Source: Candidatus Eisenbacteria bacterium
GTDB lineage: Bacteria > Eisenbacteria > RBG-16-71-46 > CAIMUX01 > JAHJDP01
DNA length: 64,000 nt
Assembly (NCBI GenBank): GCA_018831195.1
Contig: JAHJDP010000023.1
Location: forward strand, 124,001-188,000
Direction: 5' to 3'
The notes below the pieces were generated by a model. That model did not search any database. It had not been told where the DNA came from and worked only from the letters and a program-made list of their open reading frames with translations. Positions 52,431-60,991 of the stretch are shown here, one piece after another. Position 1 is the stretch's first letter. Every line of letters starts with the position of its first letter. A program made the translations under genes and the position numbers.

Positions 52431-55124
52431 ATGCGGATCGTCCTATATTTTTTCCTGCTCGCAGTCATTGCAGGAAATACATTCGCAGATCATGCACTCC
52501 CCCGCGGCACAAACACCTTCTACCTTGGAGTAAGCGCATTTGAGCACGACCCTGACATGGAAGAGTATTTTGCCGCAACCAGTTGCTGGGAGAATCAGGG
52601 CTATCAAACAGGCAACGACCGCAATTTCCTCAACCTTATGGGCTACTATGACACCTACACACTTTATGAAATCTGGGATTTCGTATTCGACATTATCAAC
52701 ACTTCCGATCCGGTCCGGGTGCTGGAGACGTATCAGCATGCAAACGTGGATGTCCTTGCCATCGAACTATATGCCTACACTGATCTGGGCGAGGACACGC
52801 GTGACGAGAGCTACTGGAATCTGAGAAATCTCTACACGGCAGACCAAATAGTGAGAGCAGACAGGGACACCTCTATACCATATTATGGTATTGGCGTTAC
52901 CGCCGACTTCTTCAAGGAGATCTTTACCGAGTACGGGATCACAGGGCCCGACTTATACTTCATCCTGGGATGTGACACAGGGGATTCCCCCCACTGGGAA
53001 CGGCTCATTGAAGAAATTGGCGTGCGTTGCCTCATCACTTTAAGAGGGAACGAACATACCAATCTTGAAGCAATGCTCCCCTGGTACAGGATGAACGGCA
53101 CTGACCAGCAAGGCTACTTCCTTCCTGATAAGCGGCTTCGCACCCTCCCACTCGCCTTCCAACAAGACGAATGGATAGGAAGCAACCACTACCTCGACTA
53201 TAACGGCATGCCGTTATACGATGTTGACTTTGCAGCGGGAATCGACAGCATGGCACTCACCCCCACCGTGTTCTCTACAACGACAGTCGAGAACAAAATA
53301 TATGACGACCTACCCATCCAGGAAACAGTCGTGTACAGCTGCAAGATGAACCCGAATGTCCCTAGCGCGACCATGTCAGGTCTGGGCGGCGCGTGGGTCT
53401 GGGGAGAGACCTGGGTTAATGACTACACACTCACCTTCAATGTTGAAAGTGTAAAACTCGACGCAGGGTCAAATATCCGATATAACTCCATGCGAAGCGA
53501 CACTGTCATGACCAGAAGCATGCAAGGCAATCATCCAGTCTCCTGGTCAGGTAGAGGTCCTGTAGGAAACGATTGGCTCGTCCCAGTAATTTGCATCCAC
53601 GATGATCCCAACAATGCATGTGCATACGATCCGATCAGCGCATGGCGTGACGGAAACGAGCTCAAGGTATGGCTGCAAGGAACAGAAGCAGGAGTGCCGC
53701 AACCAACAACACTCCATCGCATTCTCGGCGGCCCCAATGTCAATGAGATGCGAGAGCTCGCCACCATCCCTGGATCAGGGCAGCACAACTATATTGTCGA
53801 TGAACTGATCACCATCACAGAGGCAGAAGACATCATCATCATCCAAGTCCAAGAAGAACCCGACGGAAGTACAAGCAGGGTAAATCTCGTCCTTGACAAT
53901 GAACCCAGCGAGCATCTCGGTCATGTGCACCAATCAGGCATGCAAGAATTCGTCCCCACAGAACAAGACGAGTACGACATCGAACTTTTCCGTGAAGAAT
54001 GCCCTGACTGGATCATCTATGGCCCGATGGACTTGATGCTCACTCCTGAACTCTGGACAGTGTTCGCCATCCTCAACAATCTCGGCTACGACGATATCGA
54101 GATGGTGCCTGCAATAGGGAACTCAGCATGGTACTTGAAAATGTTTCTTGCCCTGTATCAGGAAGCATTTGGCACAGTACCGAAAGGCGCGACCATCATC
54201 GGGAGCGGCTGTGATGATCCTGAGCATCCTGATAACATCATCTCACCCTACAAGTGGGACGGATGCGAAGAATGCTACTGGACACCATGGCAATCCGGCG
54301 ACGCGCATTACGGCGTCCTCAATCAAGACTGGGAGATCGACGGTTGGCATCCAGACGTGGGCATCACCCGCATTCCCGGAAGGACGCAAGCAGAAGTGGG
54401 GGCATACTGCCTGAATGCCATGAGCTACCACCAACAGGCACTTGACAGCACCCTTCCACGACGCGCACTCGTCCTCTTAGGAGATGAAGAAGACTCGGGC
54501 ATCGCTCCAGACACGAGCATCTCTGTGTACAACTGGAACGTACTCCCCTCACTTGAGAACGACGGGTGGGCAGTGCAGGTCATGAAAGACTCCGACTATC
54601 CCAACAATATCAACGGATACTTGCAGAGCCACATAGACTTTGCAGACATCCGCAATGGGAACAATTGGTGCTCCTATATCACCAGCATCGGACCGGTCAG
54701 CGCAGCAAGCCAGACACCCGGATACCTCGTCCACAAAGGAAGCGGAAGCAACCCATGGGACGGAAGCCTGTTTGATCCAGAACTCGAACGGCCCTTCGGC
54801 ATGTTCGCTCCTGGCTGCGGCAGTGCAGGCATATTCCGCAACACGGCATACCGCCCAGCACTTGCAGGAGAATTTCTCAACCAAGCAGCATGGTGGGTCG
54901 GCTGTTCGAGCGGCGGACTCGAAAGTCTCCATAAAGAATGGATGATGCTCTGGAACTACTACATGCCCATCAGCAACAATACCTACGACTGCTATCAGCG
55001 TTGCCTGCAGACATTCGCCCTGCGTTACTCTGAACACTTCGAATACGCAATGGGCATGGTGTACATCGGCATCCCCATGCAATGGCAGGACATGGCAGCA
55101 AGTGTGGAATACATTGAAAGGTAA
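52431..55124 (+). CDS. Large secreted protein, possible clan CD peptidase, C-terminus cut by an IS
   Basis: Encodes 897 aa from ATG 52431 with AAGGAGAG upstream; the signal peptide ends near TFADH. Beta-rich domains fill residues 30-500. The C-terminal third has RALVLLGDEEDSG, GYLVHKGSGS (His768) and MFAPGCGSAG (Cys796), then LAGEFLNQAAWWVGC, an arrangement like the His/Cys dyad of C25-type peptidases but only tentatively so. The stop codon TAA (55122-55124) uses bases of the IS inverted repeat that begins at 55121, and the protein ends in SVEYIER without the usual sorting tail, so it is probably truncated. Codon usage is distinct from the flanking chromosome. Confidence 0.7.
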   Translation: MRIVLYFFLLAVIAGNTFADHALPRGTNTFYLGVSAFEHDPDMEEYFAATSCWENQGYQTGNDRNFLNLMGYYDTYTLYEIWDFVFDIINTSDPVRVLETYQHANVDVLAIELYAYTDLGEDTRDESYWNLRNLYTADQIVRADRDTSIPYYGIGVTADFFKEIFTEYGITGPDLYFILGCDTGDSPHWERLIEEIGVRCLITLRGNEHTNLEAMLPWYRMNGTDQQGYFLPDKRLRTLPLAFQQDEWIGSNHYLDYNGMPLYDVDFAAGIDSMALTPTVFSTTTVENKIYDDLPIQETVVYSCKMNPNVPSATMSGLGGAWVWGETWVNDYTLTFNVESVKLDAGSNIRYNSMRSDTVMTRSMQGNHPVSWSGRGPVGNDWLVPVICIHDDPNNACAYDPISAWRDGNELKVWLQGTEAGVPQPTTLHRILGGPNVNEMRELATIPGSGQHNYIVDELITITEAEDIIIIQVQEEPDGSTSRVNLVLDNEPSEHLGHVHQSGMQEFVPTEQDEYDIELFREECPDWIIYGPMDLMLTPELWTVFAILNNLGYDDIEMVPAIGNSAWYLKMFLALYQEAFGTVPKGATIIGSGCDDPEHPDNIISPYKWDGCEECYWTPWQSGDAHYGVLNQDWEIDGWHPDVGITRIPGRTQAEVGAYCLNAMSYHQQALDSTLPRRALVLLGDEEDSGIAPDTSISVYNWNVLPSLENDGWAVQVMKDSDYPNNINGYLQSHIDFADIRNGNNWCSYITSIGPVSAASQTPGYLVHKGSGSNPWDGSLFDPELERPFGMFAPGCGSAGIFRNTAYRPALAGEFLNQAAWWVGCSSGGLESLHKEWMMLWNYYMPISNNTYDCYQRCLQTFALRYSEHFEYAMGMVYIGIPMQWQDMAASVEYIER

Positions 55125-55159
55125 GCGGTCAGTAAACCTTCCAATTACCCACAAGTATT
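55121..55159. repeat. Left terminal inverted repeat of the IS
   Basis: 39 bp, pairs with 57002-57040 with two mismatches. The first five bases contribute the stop codon of the truncated upstream gene. Confidence 0.85.
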
Positions 55160-55173
55160 ACTATAGGATCAAT

Positions 55174-55497
55174 TCATTTGCCTCTCCTTTTTGTTGTTTT
55201 ACTGGATTCCTGCGTCCAGGGTGCGTCGATAATGGACTGGCGCAGCAGTTTGGCAATTTGCCGTTGGAGTTTACGATAATTTCTGATTCGCTTTTTGCAT
55301 TCCATAGCCGTCTGTCTGCTGATTGTCTTTGTCGTTCTTTTGCCGTCAATAAGGCCGGTCCATCGGTAATAGATACCGTGAAGGCGGGGCGGATCGCCTT
55401 TGCACGCACAATTAGGTTTTCCACACTGACTATGAGCTGTTGAAACACTCCCGGGTAATACTGGTCCATCCAGATCAAAGCGGATGTATTCTTGCAT
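55174..55497 (-). CDS. DUF6788-like Cys-motif protein carried by the IS
   Basis: Encodes 107 aa from ATG 55497, preceded by AGGAGGGGG. The features are CGKPNCACKGDPPRLHG (a C-x4-C-x-C metal-like motif followed by HG), YYRWTGLIDGKRTTKTI and a basic helix ending in NYRKLQRQIAKLL. This is how I recall the small DUF6788 proteins often found near transposable elements. It is divergent from the transposase and lies wholly inside the inverted repeats, so it moves with the element. It may bind nucleic acid and regulate or assist transposition; this is inference. Confidence 0.7.
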   Translation of the reverse strand: MQEYIRFDLDGPVLPGSVSTAHSQCGKPNCACKGDPPRLHGIYYRWTGLIDGKRTTKTISRQTAMECKKRIRNYRKLQRQIAKLLRQSIIDAPWTQESSKTTKRRGK

Positions 55498-55576
55498 AAT
55501 CCCCCTCCTGATGTATATCTACATTAGGACTATCGATAAGTCCAGCGACTTTTTGCTTATATACGGAGGTGAAACA

Positions 55577-57016
55577 ATGATCCGTCATGTCAATAAAAAT
55601 GACCAAGTGAACTCGTGGATTAACAAAGAGTTGGCAGGGTGCCGATTTGCTGATGTTCGTTTGGAGAAGAGATTCAAGGCTCTCGTGAACCACATGTCGG
55701 AGAGTTTTGGCGAAAGCATTCCAATGGCCTGCCAGGATTGGGCGGCCACAAAGGCTGCATACCGATTTTTCTCAAATGAGCGTGTGAGTGAGGCAGAAAT
55801 TCTTTCCGGACATTTTCAGGCCACCCGTGACCGGTTTCGTGCAACCCAAGGAGTCGCACTTGTGCTTCATGACACGACTGAATTTTCATTTCAGAGGAAA
55901 AACAAGAAGGCTATTGGAGTCGTGCGTAAGACACGCGGTGGACAACGAAAGGAATATATGCCAAAAGCCAAGACAGTTTGCGGAATGCTTTTGCATTCCA
56001 GCCTCGTAATTACTACCGAAGGGCTCCCCCTCGGTATCTCAGCTGTGAAATTTTGGACCCGAAAAAGATTTAAGGGATGCAACGCTCTCAAGAAGAAAAT
56101 CAATCCGACACGAGTCCCAATCGAGAAGAAAGAAAGCATGCGGTGGATCGAGAACATCAAGGCATCCACGACCTTGATGAATGAGCCTGACAGATGTGTT
56201 CATATCGGTGATCGAGAAAGCGACATCTATGAGCTCTTTTGTACTGCGCAAAACATCGGGACGCATTTCCTCGTGCGGACCTGTGTTAACCGGTTGGCTG
56301 GGGATGGCAAACATACGATTGCGGACGAAATGAAGAAAGTCCGTGTCAAAGGAACTCATCGCATCGAAGTGCAAGACAGGAAAGGAAATAGATCAAAAGC
56401 CATTCTGGATATCCGTTATCGCCGAATCCAAGTACTGCCCCCGATTGGCAAACAAAATAGATATCCGGAAATTAAACTCACCGTTCTATACGCCCAGGAG
56501 CGCGGAACACCGAAGGATCGCGAGAAGATCAACTGGAAGCTGATTACGGATTTACCGGTGACTTCCCAAGCTGAGGCAATTGAAAAATTGCAGTGGTACG
56601 CTTCGCGCTGGAAAATTGAAACCTTCCACAAAATTCTCAAGTCAGGGTGCAAAGCTGAAGATTCAAAACTTAGAACCGCTGAACGCCTGTGTCGACTGAT
56701 TGCGGTATTCTGTCTCCTAAGCTGGCGCATCTTCTGGATGACGATGATCAATAGAACGGCTGCTACATTGCCTGCAAGCGTCGTCTTTACCACTTCAGAG
56801 TGTCAACTCCTCGACCTTCTGGTGCGAGATTGTAAACGCCACGGCATGACGAAAGCGACATTGTCAGACTACATTACAAAAGTTGCAAAACTTGGCGGCT
56901 ACCTTGCCCGAGCTAATGATCCGCCGCCTGGGAATCTCGTCATGTGGCGCGGCCTGTCACGTTTCACAGACATTCAGCTCGGGTTCGATATTCAGATGGG
57001 AAATACTTGTGGGTAA
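55577..57016 (+). CDS. IS4 family transposase, IS50/Tn5 group
   Basis: Encodes 479 aa from ATG 55577 with GGAGGT nine bases upstream. The N-terminal Tn5-type DNA-binding domain (WINKELAGCRFADVRLEKRF, MACQDWAATKAAYRFFSNERV) is followed by the RNase H-like catalytic core: LHDTTEFSF (first Asp), GDRESDIYELF (second Asp) and YASRWKIETFHKILKSGCKAE with the YREK-type Tyr-Arg-Glu-Lys (Glu third). A Tn5 dimerisation-like C-terminus (AERLCRLIAVFCLLSWRIFWM) completes it. Length and all catalytic residues are intact, so it should be functional for cut-and-paste transposition. It ends within the right inverted repeat. Confidence 0.95.
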   Translation: MIRHVNKNDQVNSWINKELAGCRFADVRLEKRFKALVNHMSESFGESIPMACQDWAATKAAYRFFSNERVSEAEILSGHFQATRDRFRATQGVALVLHDTTEFSFQRKNKKAIGVVRKTRGGQRKEYMPKAKTVCGMLLHSSLVITTEGLPLGISAVKFWTRKRFKGCNALKKKINPTRVPIEKKESMRWIENIKASTTLMNEPDRCVHIGDRESDIYELFCTAQNIGTHFLVRTCVNRLAGDGKHTIADEMKKVRVKGTHRIEVQDRKGNRSKAILDIRYRRIQVLPPIGKQNRYPEIKLTVLYAQERGTPKDREKINWKLITDLPVTSQAEAIEKLQWYASRWKIETFHKILKSGCKAEDSKLRTAERLCRLIAVFCLLSWRIFWMTMINRTAATLPASVVFTTSECQLLDLLVRDCKRHGMTKATLSDYITKVAKLGGYLARANDPPPGNLVMWRGLSRFTDIQLGFDIQMGNTCG

Positions 57017-57040
57017 TTGGAAGGTTTATTGATCGCTTAC
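57002..57040. repeat. Right terminal inverted repeat of the IS
   Basis: Reverse complement of 55121-55159 with two mismatches; it overlaps the end of the transposase gene. Confidence 0.85.
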
Positions 57041-57510
57041 GCGGAGACCGTAGCGGAGCAGGCGCTCCAGCGCTTCCCGGTCCCACGCGGGGACTTGCCC
57101 GCTTTCCCAGTGGGGCGTTGCGGGCAAAGAAGAACGCCTCGCACAGCGCGGCAAGATCGGGATCGAGATAGTCGCTGCCGTCCACCTCCCACGCCGGCGT
57201 TGCCAGGCGAAAAGAACTTGCAAGAACACCCGCAACAACGTGGTCAGAAGTGCTCGATCCGCCGCCAGGCGGAAGCGCAGGGTCCAGGGAAAGGTCAAAA
57301 CCCATTGCCGATAGCCCGCCTTGGGAAGAAGCTGATCCACCAGCCAGGCCGACGTGTCCGCTGTCCGCCGGGCGAGGAAGGTCTCCAGATGCTGCTGCAC
57401 GATCTCATACAGGACCGTTGTCTCGGGATGGCGGCGGCGATAGGTACAGGATAGTCGTGCTTCATCGCTCAAGGTCCGCACGCTGGAGACTTGTCGCCGT
57501 GTTGACATCT
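57041..57510 (-). pseudogene. IS91-type transposase relic
   Basis: On the minus strand an opening of the IS91 transposase type (RRRHPETTVLYEIVQQHLETFLA) joins directly to RRTADTSAWLVDQLLP and YRQWVLTFPWTLRF, which in intact members follow a zinc-binding domain of about 60 residues. That domain is absent here. After WQRRRGR the coding frame shifts (AWEVDGSDYLDPDLAALCEAFFFARN) and shifts again (VPAWDREALERLLRYGL) before being cut by the IS right end at 57040. It is therefore a non-functional remnant with an internal deletion, frameshifts and truncation. Confidence 0.7.
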
Positions 57511-57656
57511 ATGCGCTGGGGCAAATGCAGGATCAGTGCCACAACGACGAGCGCTTGTGGGATTCCGGATCGAGAAGGAGGAGGAAAATGCGCGCAACTG
57601 GCCGGTTTTGCATGTGACTTATAAATTCGACAATGCAGAATTCCCGTCGCTAACAT

Positions 57657-57709
57657 GAACCCACACCCGTGCGCGTCGGTACCAGGCGTTAGGAATTTGC
57701 CGGGCGTAT
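57657..57709. repeat. 53-bp imperfect direct repeat, right copy
   Basis: Same-orientation partner of 51343-51395 (44 of 53 matching). It lies between the IS91 relic and the FG-GAP genes. Confidence 0.7.
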
Positions 57710-57802
57710 CGGATTTGAATGTGGTATGAGGTTCTCAGTTCGTCAACACGCCGCCTCGCTTGACCCTCCGGTCCAGGTCGTCTAACGGCCATTTCAGGCA
57801 TG

Positions 57803-57841
57803 AAAATAGACGACCACCTCCCTATTAAAGAGATGGTCGCC
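57803..57841 (-). terminator. Terminator downstream of the first FG-GAP gene
   Basis: On the minus strand GGCGACCATCTC pairs with GAGGTGGTCGTC across a nine-base loop, followed by TATTTT. It lies about 20 bp beyond the stop of the gene at 57863. Confidence 0.75.
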
Positions 57842-57862
57842 CTTGACACTAGCCGTTTCACA

Positions 57863-59383
57863 TCAGCGCAATACCGTCACCTTTGTGGCTGCAGTGTGCC
57901 TATCCCACGTTGCCCGAATCCAGTAAATTCCCGCAGACAGGGGGTTGCCTAAATCGTCGCAGCCATTCCAGTAGACGGATGCCTGGCCGCCAGCCCCCTG
58001 CCTGAGATTTAGGGTTGCGCGATTACGACCGACAATGTCCACGACCTCAACCCTGAATGACCGGAGCGTGCTGCTGGGTGTTTCGGCTTGGAGCGTAATC
58101 TTGCAGCCGCCGGCGGCGATCACCGAGGGTGAAACTTGAAGACGGCGCGATTGAGCAATCTGCACCGGTTCCACTGATGACGGATCCAGATACGTGATGT
58201 TAGGAAGAACATTAAGTGTGTCTTCATTGAAACCGATCAGGTCCTTGCCGGGATGCTCGTCAATGTCTGTAATTTCCAAATCACGCAAGACTACATGAAT
58301 TACCTGGGTTTCCTCAAAGGATCCAGACCCATCCCCAGCTGCAATAACGCCCCATTGCCCCGGACCATACATTGTAAATGCTAAATCCGTTTCATAGTCA
58401 TCATTTAAGTCATCAAGCCCAATCCAATAAGACACAATTGAGTTAGTAAATGTCACTCCGGGAGCAAATCCACCGTCACCTGTATTTATTAAAGTCCTGA
58501 GGCTCCCGGGCCCACCACTCATTCCAATATCGAGCAAGTTATCTTCGTTTAAATGCGCAATATCCATTCCTGGGAAGTTATCATAAAAATGGCCATCTTC
58601 TTCGCGAATAACCCACTCGACTGACTCAGGGAATTGGCGACTTCCGAGATTTCTCAGCAAGGCAATGGCTCGATCCTGCAGGCAGTCGTAGTGACTGCCA
58701 ACAACGCTTACGACAATATCTTTAAGCCCATCGCCAGTGACGTCGGCAACTTTCAACTCCGTTGCATACGTGTCATCCCCCCACATGCACCCCGGATCGA
58801 TTTGGCACTCGTAGGCATCTGGAATTGGATCAAACCCATTGCCGTTTCCCCAGAAAATGATGATGCTCTCAATAACTTCAACAGTGACAAATCCAAATGC
58901 AATAACATCTTTGTTTCCATCAGAATCGAGATCAGCAATTCGGGCCAACCTCAACCCACCATCAAATGAGATGGCCACGGGTGGTTCAAATAACCCGTCG
59001 CCCTCATTTAAATATACAAGCATGTCATCAGGATGGCCGCCGGCTGTTATGATATCATCACCTCCATAGTCATCGATATCACCAGCTGCAATGTCATAGT
59101 AAAGACCTGGATAGGTTGCTGCCAACTGAAAGTGACCGTCACCCAAACCGTATAACACTCTTACATTGAGATCCGGGGTCAGATAAGCCGCATCGAGTAA
59201 CGTGTCGGGATTGAAATATCCCAGCGCCAACTGTATGGGCTCCTCAGGAAGAACCGTCTTGATCGGATCCCCGAACCAGTCTTCAGCCAATAACGGCCTA
59301 CACAAACTGGCAATCCCCAGAATCAAAATCGCAAGCAACAGGTGAGCACCGGATCGCCTCCAAGACCTGCTCTCGATCCTCAT
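57863..59383 (-). CDS. Secreted FG-GAP/VCBS-repeat protein with C-terminal sorting tail, paralogue 1
   Basis: Encodes 506 aa from ATG 59383 (GAGGGGGG eight bases upstream). A signal peptide is cut near LLAED. The body is a beta-propeller of FG-GAP repeats with the Ca-binding pattern (DIAAGDIDDYGGDDIITAG, RIADLDSDGNKDVIAFG, KVADVTGDGLKDIVVS). The C-terminal module is VSPSVIAAGG, then RNRATLNLRQG, then GIYWIRATWDRHTAATKVTVLR. The closest relative is its neighbour at 59417, of exactly equal length; the two share DWFGDPIKT, ECQIDPGCMWGDD and NITYLDPSSVE. Surface or extracellular adhesive role inferred. Confidence 0.85.
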   Translation of the reverse strand: MRIESRSWRRSGAHLLLAILILGIASLCRPLLAEDWFGDPIKTVLPEEPIQLALGYFNPDTLLDAAYLTPDLNVRVLYGLGDGHFQLAATYPGLYYDIAAGDIDDYGGDDIITAGGHPDDMLVYLNEGDGLFEPPVAISFDGGLRLARIADLDSDGNKDVIAFGFVTVEVIESIIIFWGNGNGFDPIPDAYECQIDPGCMWGDDTYATELKVADVTGDGLKDIVVSVVGSHYDCLQDRAIALLRNLGSRQFPESVEWVIREEDGHFYDNFPGMDIAHLNEDNLLDIGMSGGPGSLRTLINTGDGGFAPGVTFTNSIVSYWIGLDDLNDDYETDLAFTMYGPGQWGVIAAGDGSGSFEETQVIHVVLRDLEITDIDEHPGKDLIGFNEDTLNVLPNITYLDPSSVEPVQIAQSRRLQVSPSVIAAGGCKITLQAETPSSTLRSFRVEVVDIVGRNRATLNLRQGAGGQASVYWNGCDDLGNPLSAGIYWIRATWDRHTAATKVTVLR

Positions 59384-59416
59384 AACCGTCACCCCCCTCG
59401 GTTGGAAGACGCAGGA

Positions 59417-60937
59417 TTACCGCAATATCGTTACCTTGGTCGCCGCGATTTGCTCATTCTGGGACGCACGGATCCAATAGATCCCAGCAGGCAAAGGGTG
59501 GCCGGAATCGTTGCAGCCATCCCAATGAGCGAATGCCGTTCCATCGGTGCTCTGTTTGAGATTCAAGGTCGCGCGACTGCGGCCGAGAATGTCAACGATC
59601 TCGACACTACTGTGCTGATGCGGGCTGGTTGATGCTCCGGTAAAAAGTGTAATGTCGCAACCGCTCCCGATAACCACCGAGGGCGAGACCTGAAGAAGAT
59701 GGGATTTGGCAATCTGAGTTTGTTCCACCGATGACGGATCGAGATAGGTTATGTTGGGATAGACAGTGAGCGTGTCCTCAAAGAATCCGACAACTTCATG
59801 ACCAGGATGTGTATCAATGTCTGCCATCTCAACATCGCGAAGAACGGAGTACAGCATTTGGACATGTTCCATTCCACCCGCTCCGTCCCCTCGAGCTATT
59901 GCAGATAGACCGCCGGCGAAATGTGACCAGGCAAGATCTGTCAATCCGTCACGATTGAGATCTCCCAGATCCATATAATAACCCGGTATTGTATCGAGTC
60001 CCTGGCCTTCAACAAGTTGACCATCTCCCAGATTTATAAATGTCCTAAAGTCAGGCTCCGGATCTCCATTTAGACCTAAATCGAGAAGATTATCTGCATC
60101 GAGATAGCCGAGATCAAAGTCTCTGTATTTACAATTGTTGGGACAGACCCCAGGTTCCCGCAAAATCCATTCGACGGATTCCGAGAATTGACGATCGCCC
60201 ACACTGCGCAGCAAGCCGATGCCCATGTCGTTGAGGCAGTCATAGTGAGAGCCAAATGCACATACGAGAACGTCATTAAGAGAATCCCCAGTGAAATCTG
60301 CGACTTTCAACTCCTTCGCATCAGTGTCATCCCCCCACATGCACCCCGGATCGATTTGGCATTCGTAGAAATCTGGATTTGGATCAATACCATCGCCGGT
60401 TCCCCAATAGATGATGATGCTTTCGATATAGTCAGGAGGTAGTATTCCGAAGCAGACAAGATCATTATCATTGTCAGAATCCAAGTCCGCCACTCGGATG
60501 AGATTCAGTTCAACATCTAGTAGAATGATCAACGGAGGCTCAAAGGAACCGTAGCCATCGCTGAGATAGATCAGCATACTTCCTTCTTCTGTGTCAGCGG
60601 TAACGATATCGTCACCGGCGTAGTGATCAAGATCCCCCGCCGCGACATCCTTGATTCCTCCCGCATAAGGGGCGGTGGATGAAAAATGACCATTTCCCAA
60701 ATTATGAAGGATATAGAGGTGCCGAGTGAGGGTCTGATAGGCCACATCCAATAGGCTATCCTGATCGAAATATCCGAAGGCAAGATTTCTTGGTTCTTCA
60801 GGAAGAATCGTCTTGATCGGATCCCCGAACCAGTCTTCGGCTACCACCGGCCTGCTCGATATGAGTATCCCCAGAATCAAAATCGCAAGCCACAGGTGAG
60901 CACCGGATCGCCCCCAAGACCCGCTTTCGGTCCTCAT
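59417..60937 (-). CDS. Secreted FG-GAP/VCBS-repeat protein with C-terminal sorting tail, paralogue 2
   Basis: Encodes 506 aa from ATG 60937 (AAGGGGG eight bases upstream); a longer reading adds an unconserved nine-residue leader. A signal peptide is cut near VVAED. FG-GAP repeats include DVAAGDLDHYAGDDIVTAD, RVADLDSDNDNDLVCFG and KVADFTGDSLNDVLVC. The sorting tail is VSPSVVIGSG, then SRATLNLKQS, then GIYWIRASQNEQ and TKVTILR. It is 33 bp upstream of its tandem paralogue, so they are probably co-transcribed. The ribosome-site region is conserved between the copies, which points to recent duplication of the whole gene. Confidence 0.85.
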   Translation of the reverse strand: MRTESGSWGRSGAHLWLAILILGILISSRPVVAEDWFGDPIKTILPEEPRNLAFGYFDQDSLLDVAYQTLTRHLYILHNLGNGHFSSTAPYAGGIKDVAAGDLDHYAGDDIVTADTEEGSMLIYLSDGYGSFEPPLIILLDVELNLIRVADLDSDNDNDLVCFGILPPDYIESIIIYWGTGDGIDPNPDFYECQIDPGCMWGDDTDAKELKVADFTGDSLNDVLVCAFGSHYDCLNDMGIGLLRSVGDRQFSESVEWILREPGVCPNNCKYRDFDLGYLDADNLLDLGLNGDPEPDFRTFINLGDGQLVEGQGLDTIPGYYMDLGDLNRDGLTDLAWSHFAGGLSAIARGDGAGGMEHVQMLYSVLRDVEMADIDTHPGHEVVGFFEDTLTVYPNITYLDPSSVEQTQIAKSHLLQVSPSVVIGSGCDITLFTGASTSPHQHSSVEIVDILGRSRATLNLKQSTDGTAFAHWDGCNDSGHPLPAGIYWIRASQNEQIAATKVTILR

Positions 60938-60991
60938 AACTGTCACCCCCTTAATATCAGGCACCTTTAGATACCATAATTATACACCTGT

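Larger units (their letters stand above)
55121..57040 (+). mobile_element. IS4 family (IS50/Tn5-like) insertion sequence with an extra gene
   Basis: About 1.92 kb bounded by long inverted repeats: 55121-55159 and 57002-57040 are reverse complements over 39 bases with two differences (shared core GTAAGCG, then TAAACCTTCCAATTACCC, then ACAAGTATT). Inside are the transposase gene (plus strand) and a divergent small gene. No target duplication is visible: left flank ...GAATACATTGAAAG, right flank GCGGAGACCG.... The left end lies in the C-terminal coding part of the secreted-protein gene, the right end in an IS91-type relic, so the flanks may have been joined by deletion or recombination. Confidence 0.85.

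Noticed and set aside
57689-57783. GTTAGGA and GTCTAAC near the right direct repeat as a possible integron attC site
   Set aside because: The two core-like motifs are in the wrong relative order and the GTTRRRY consensus is broken; no integrase or cassette array is seen.
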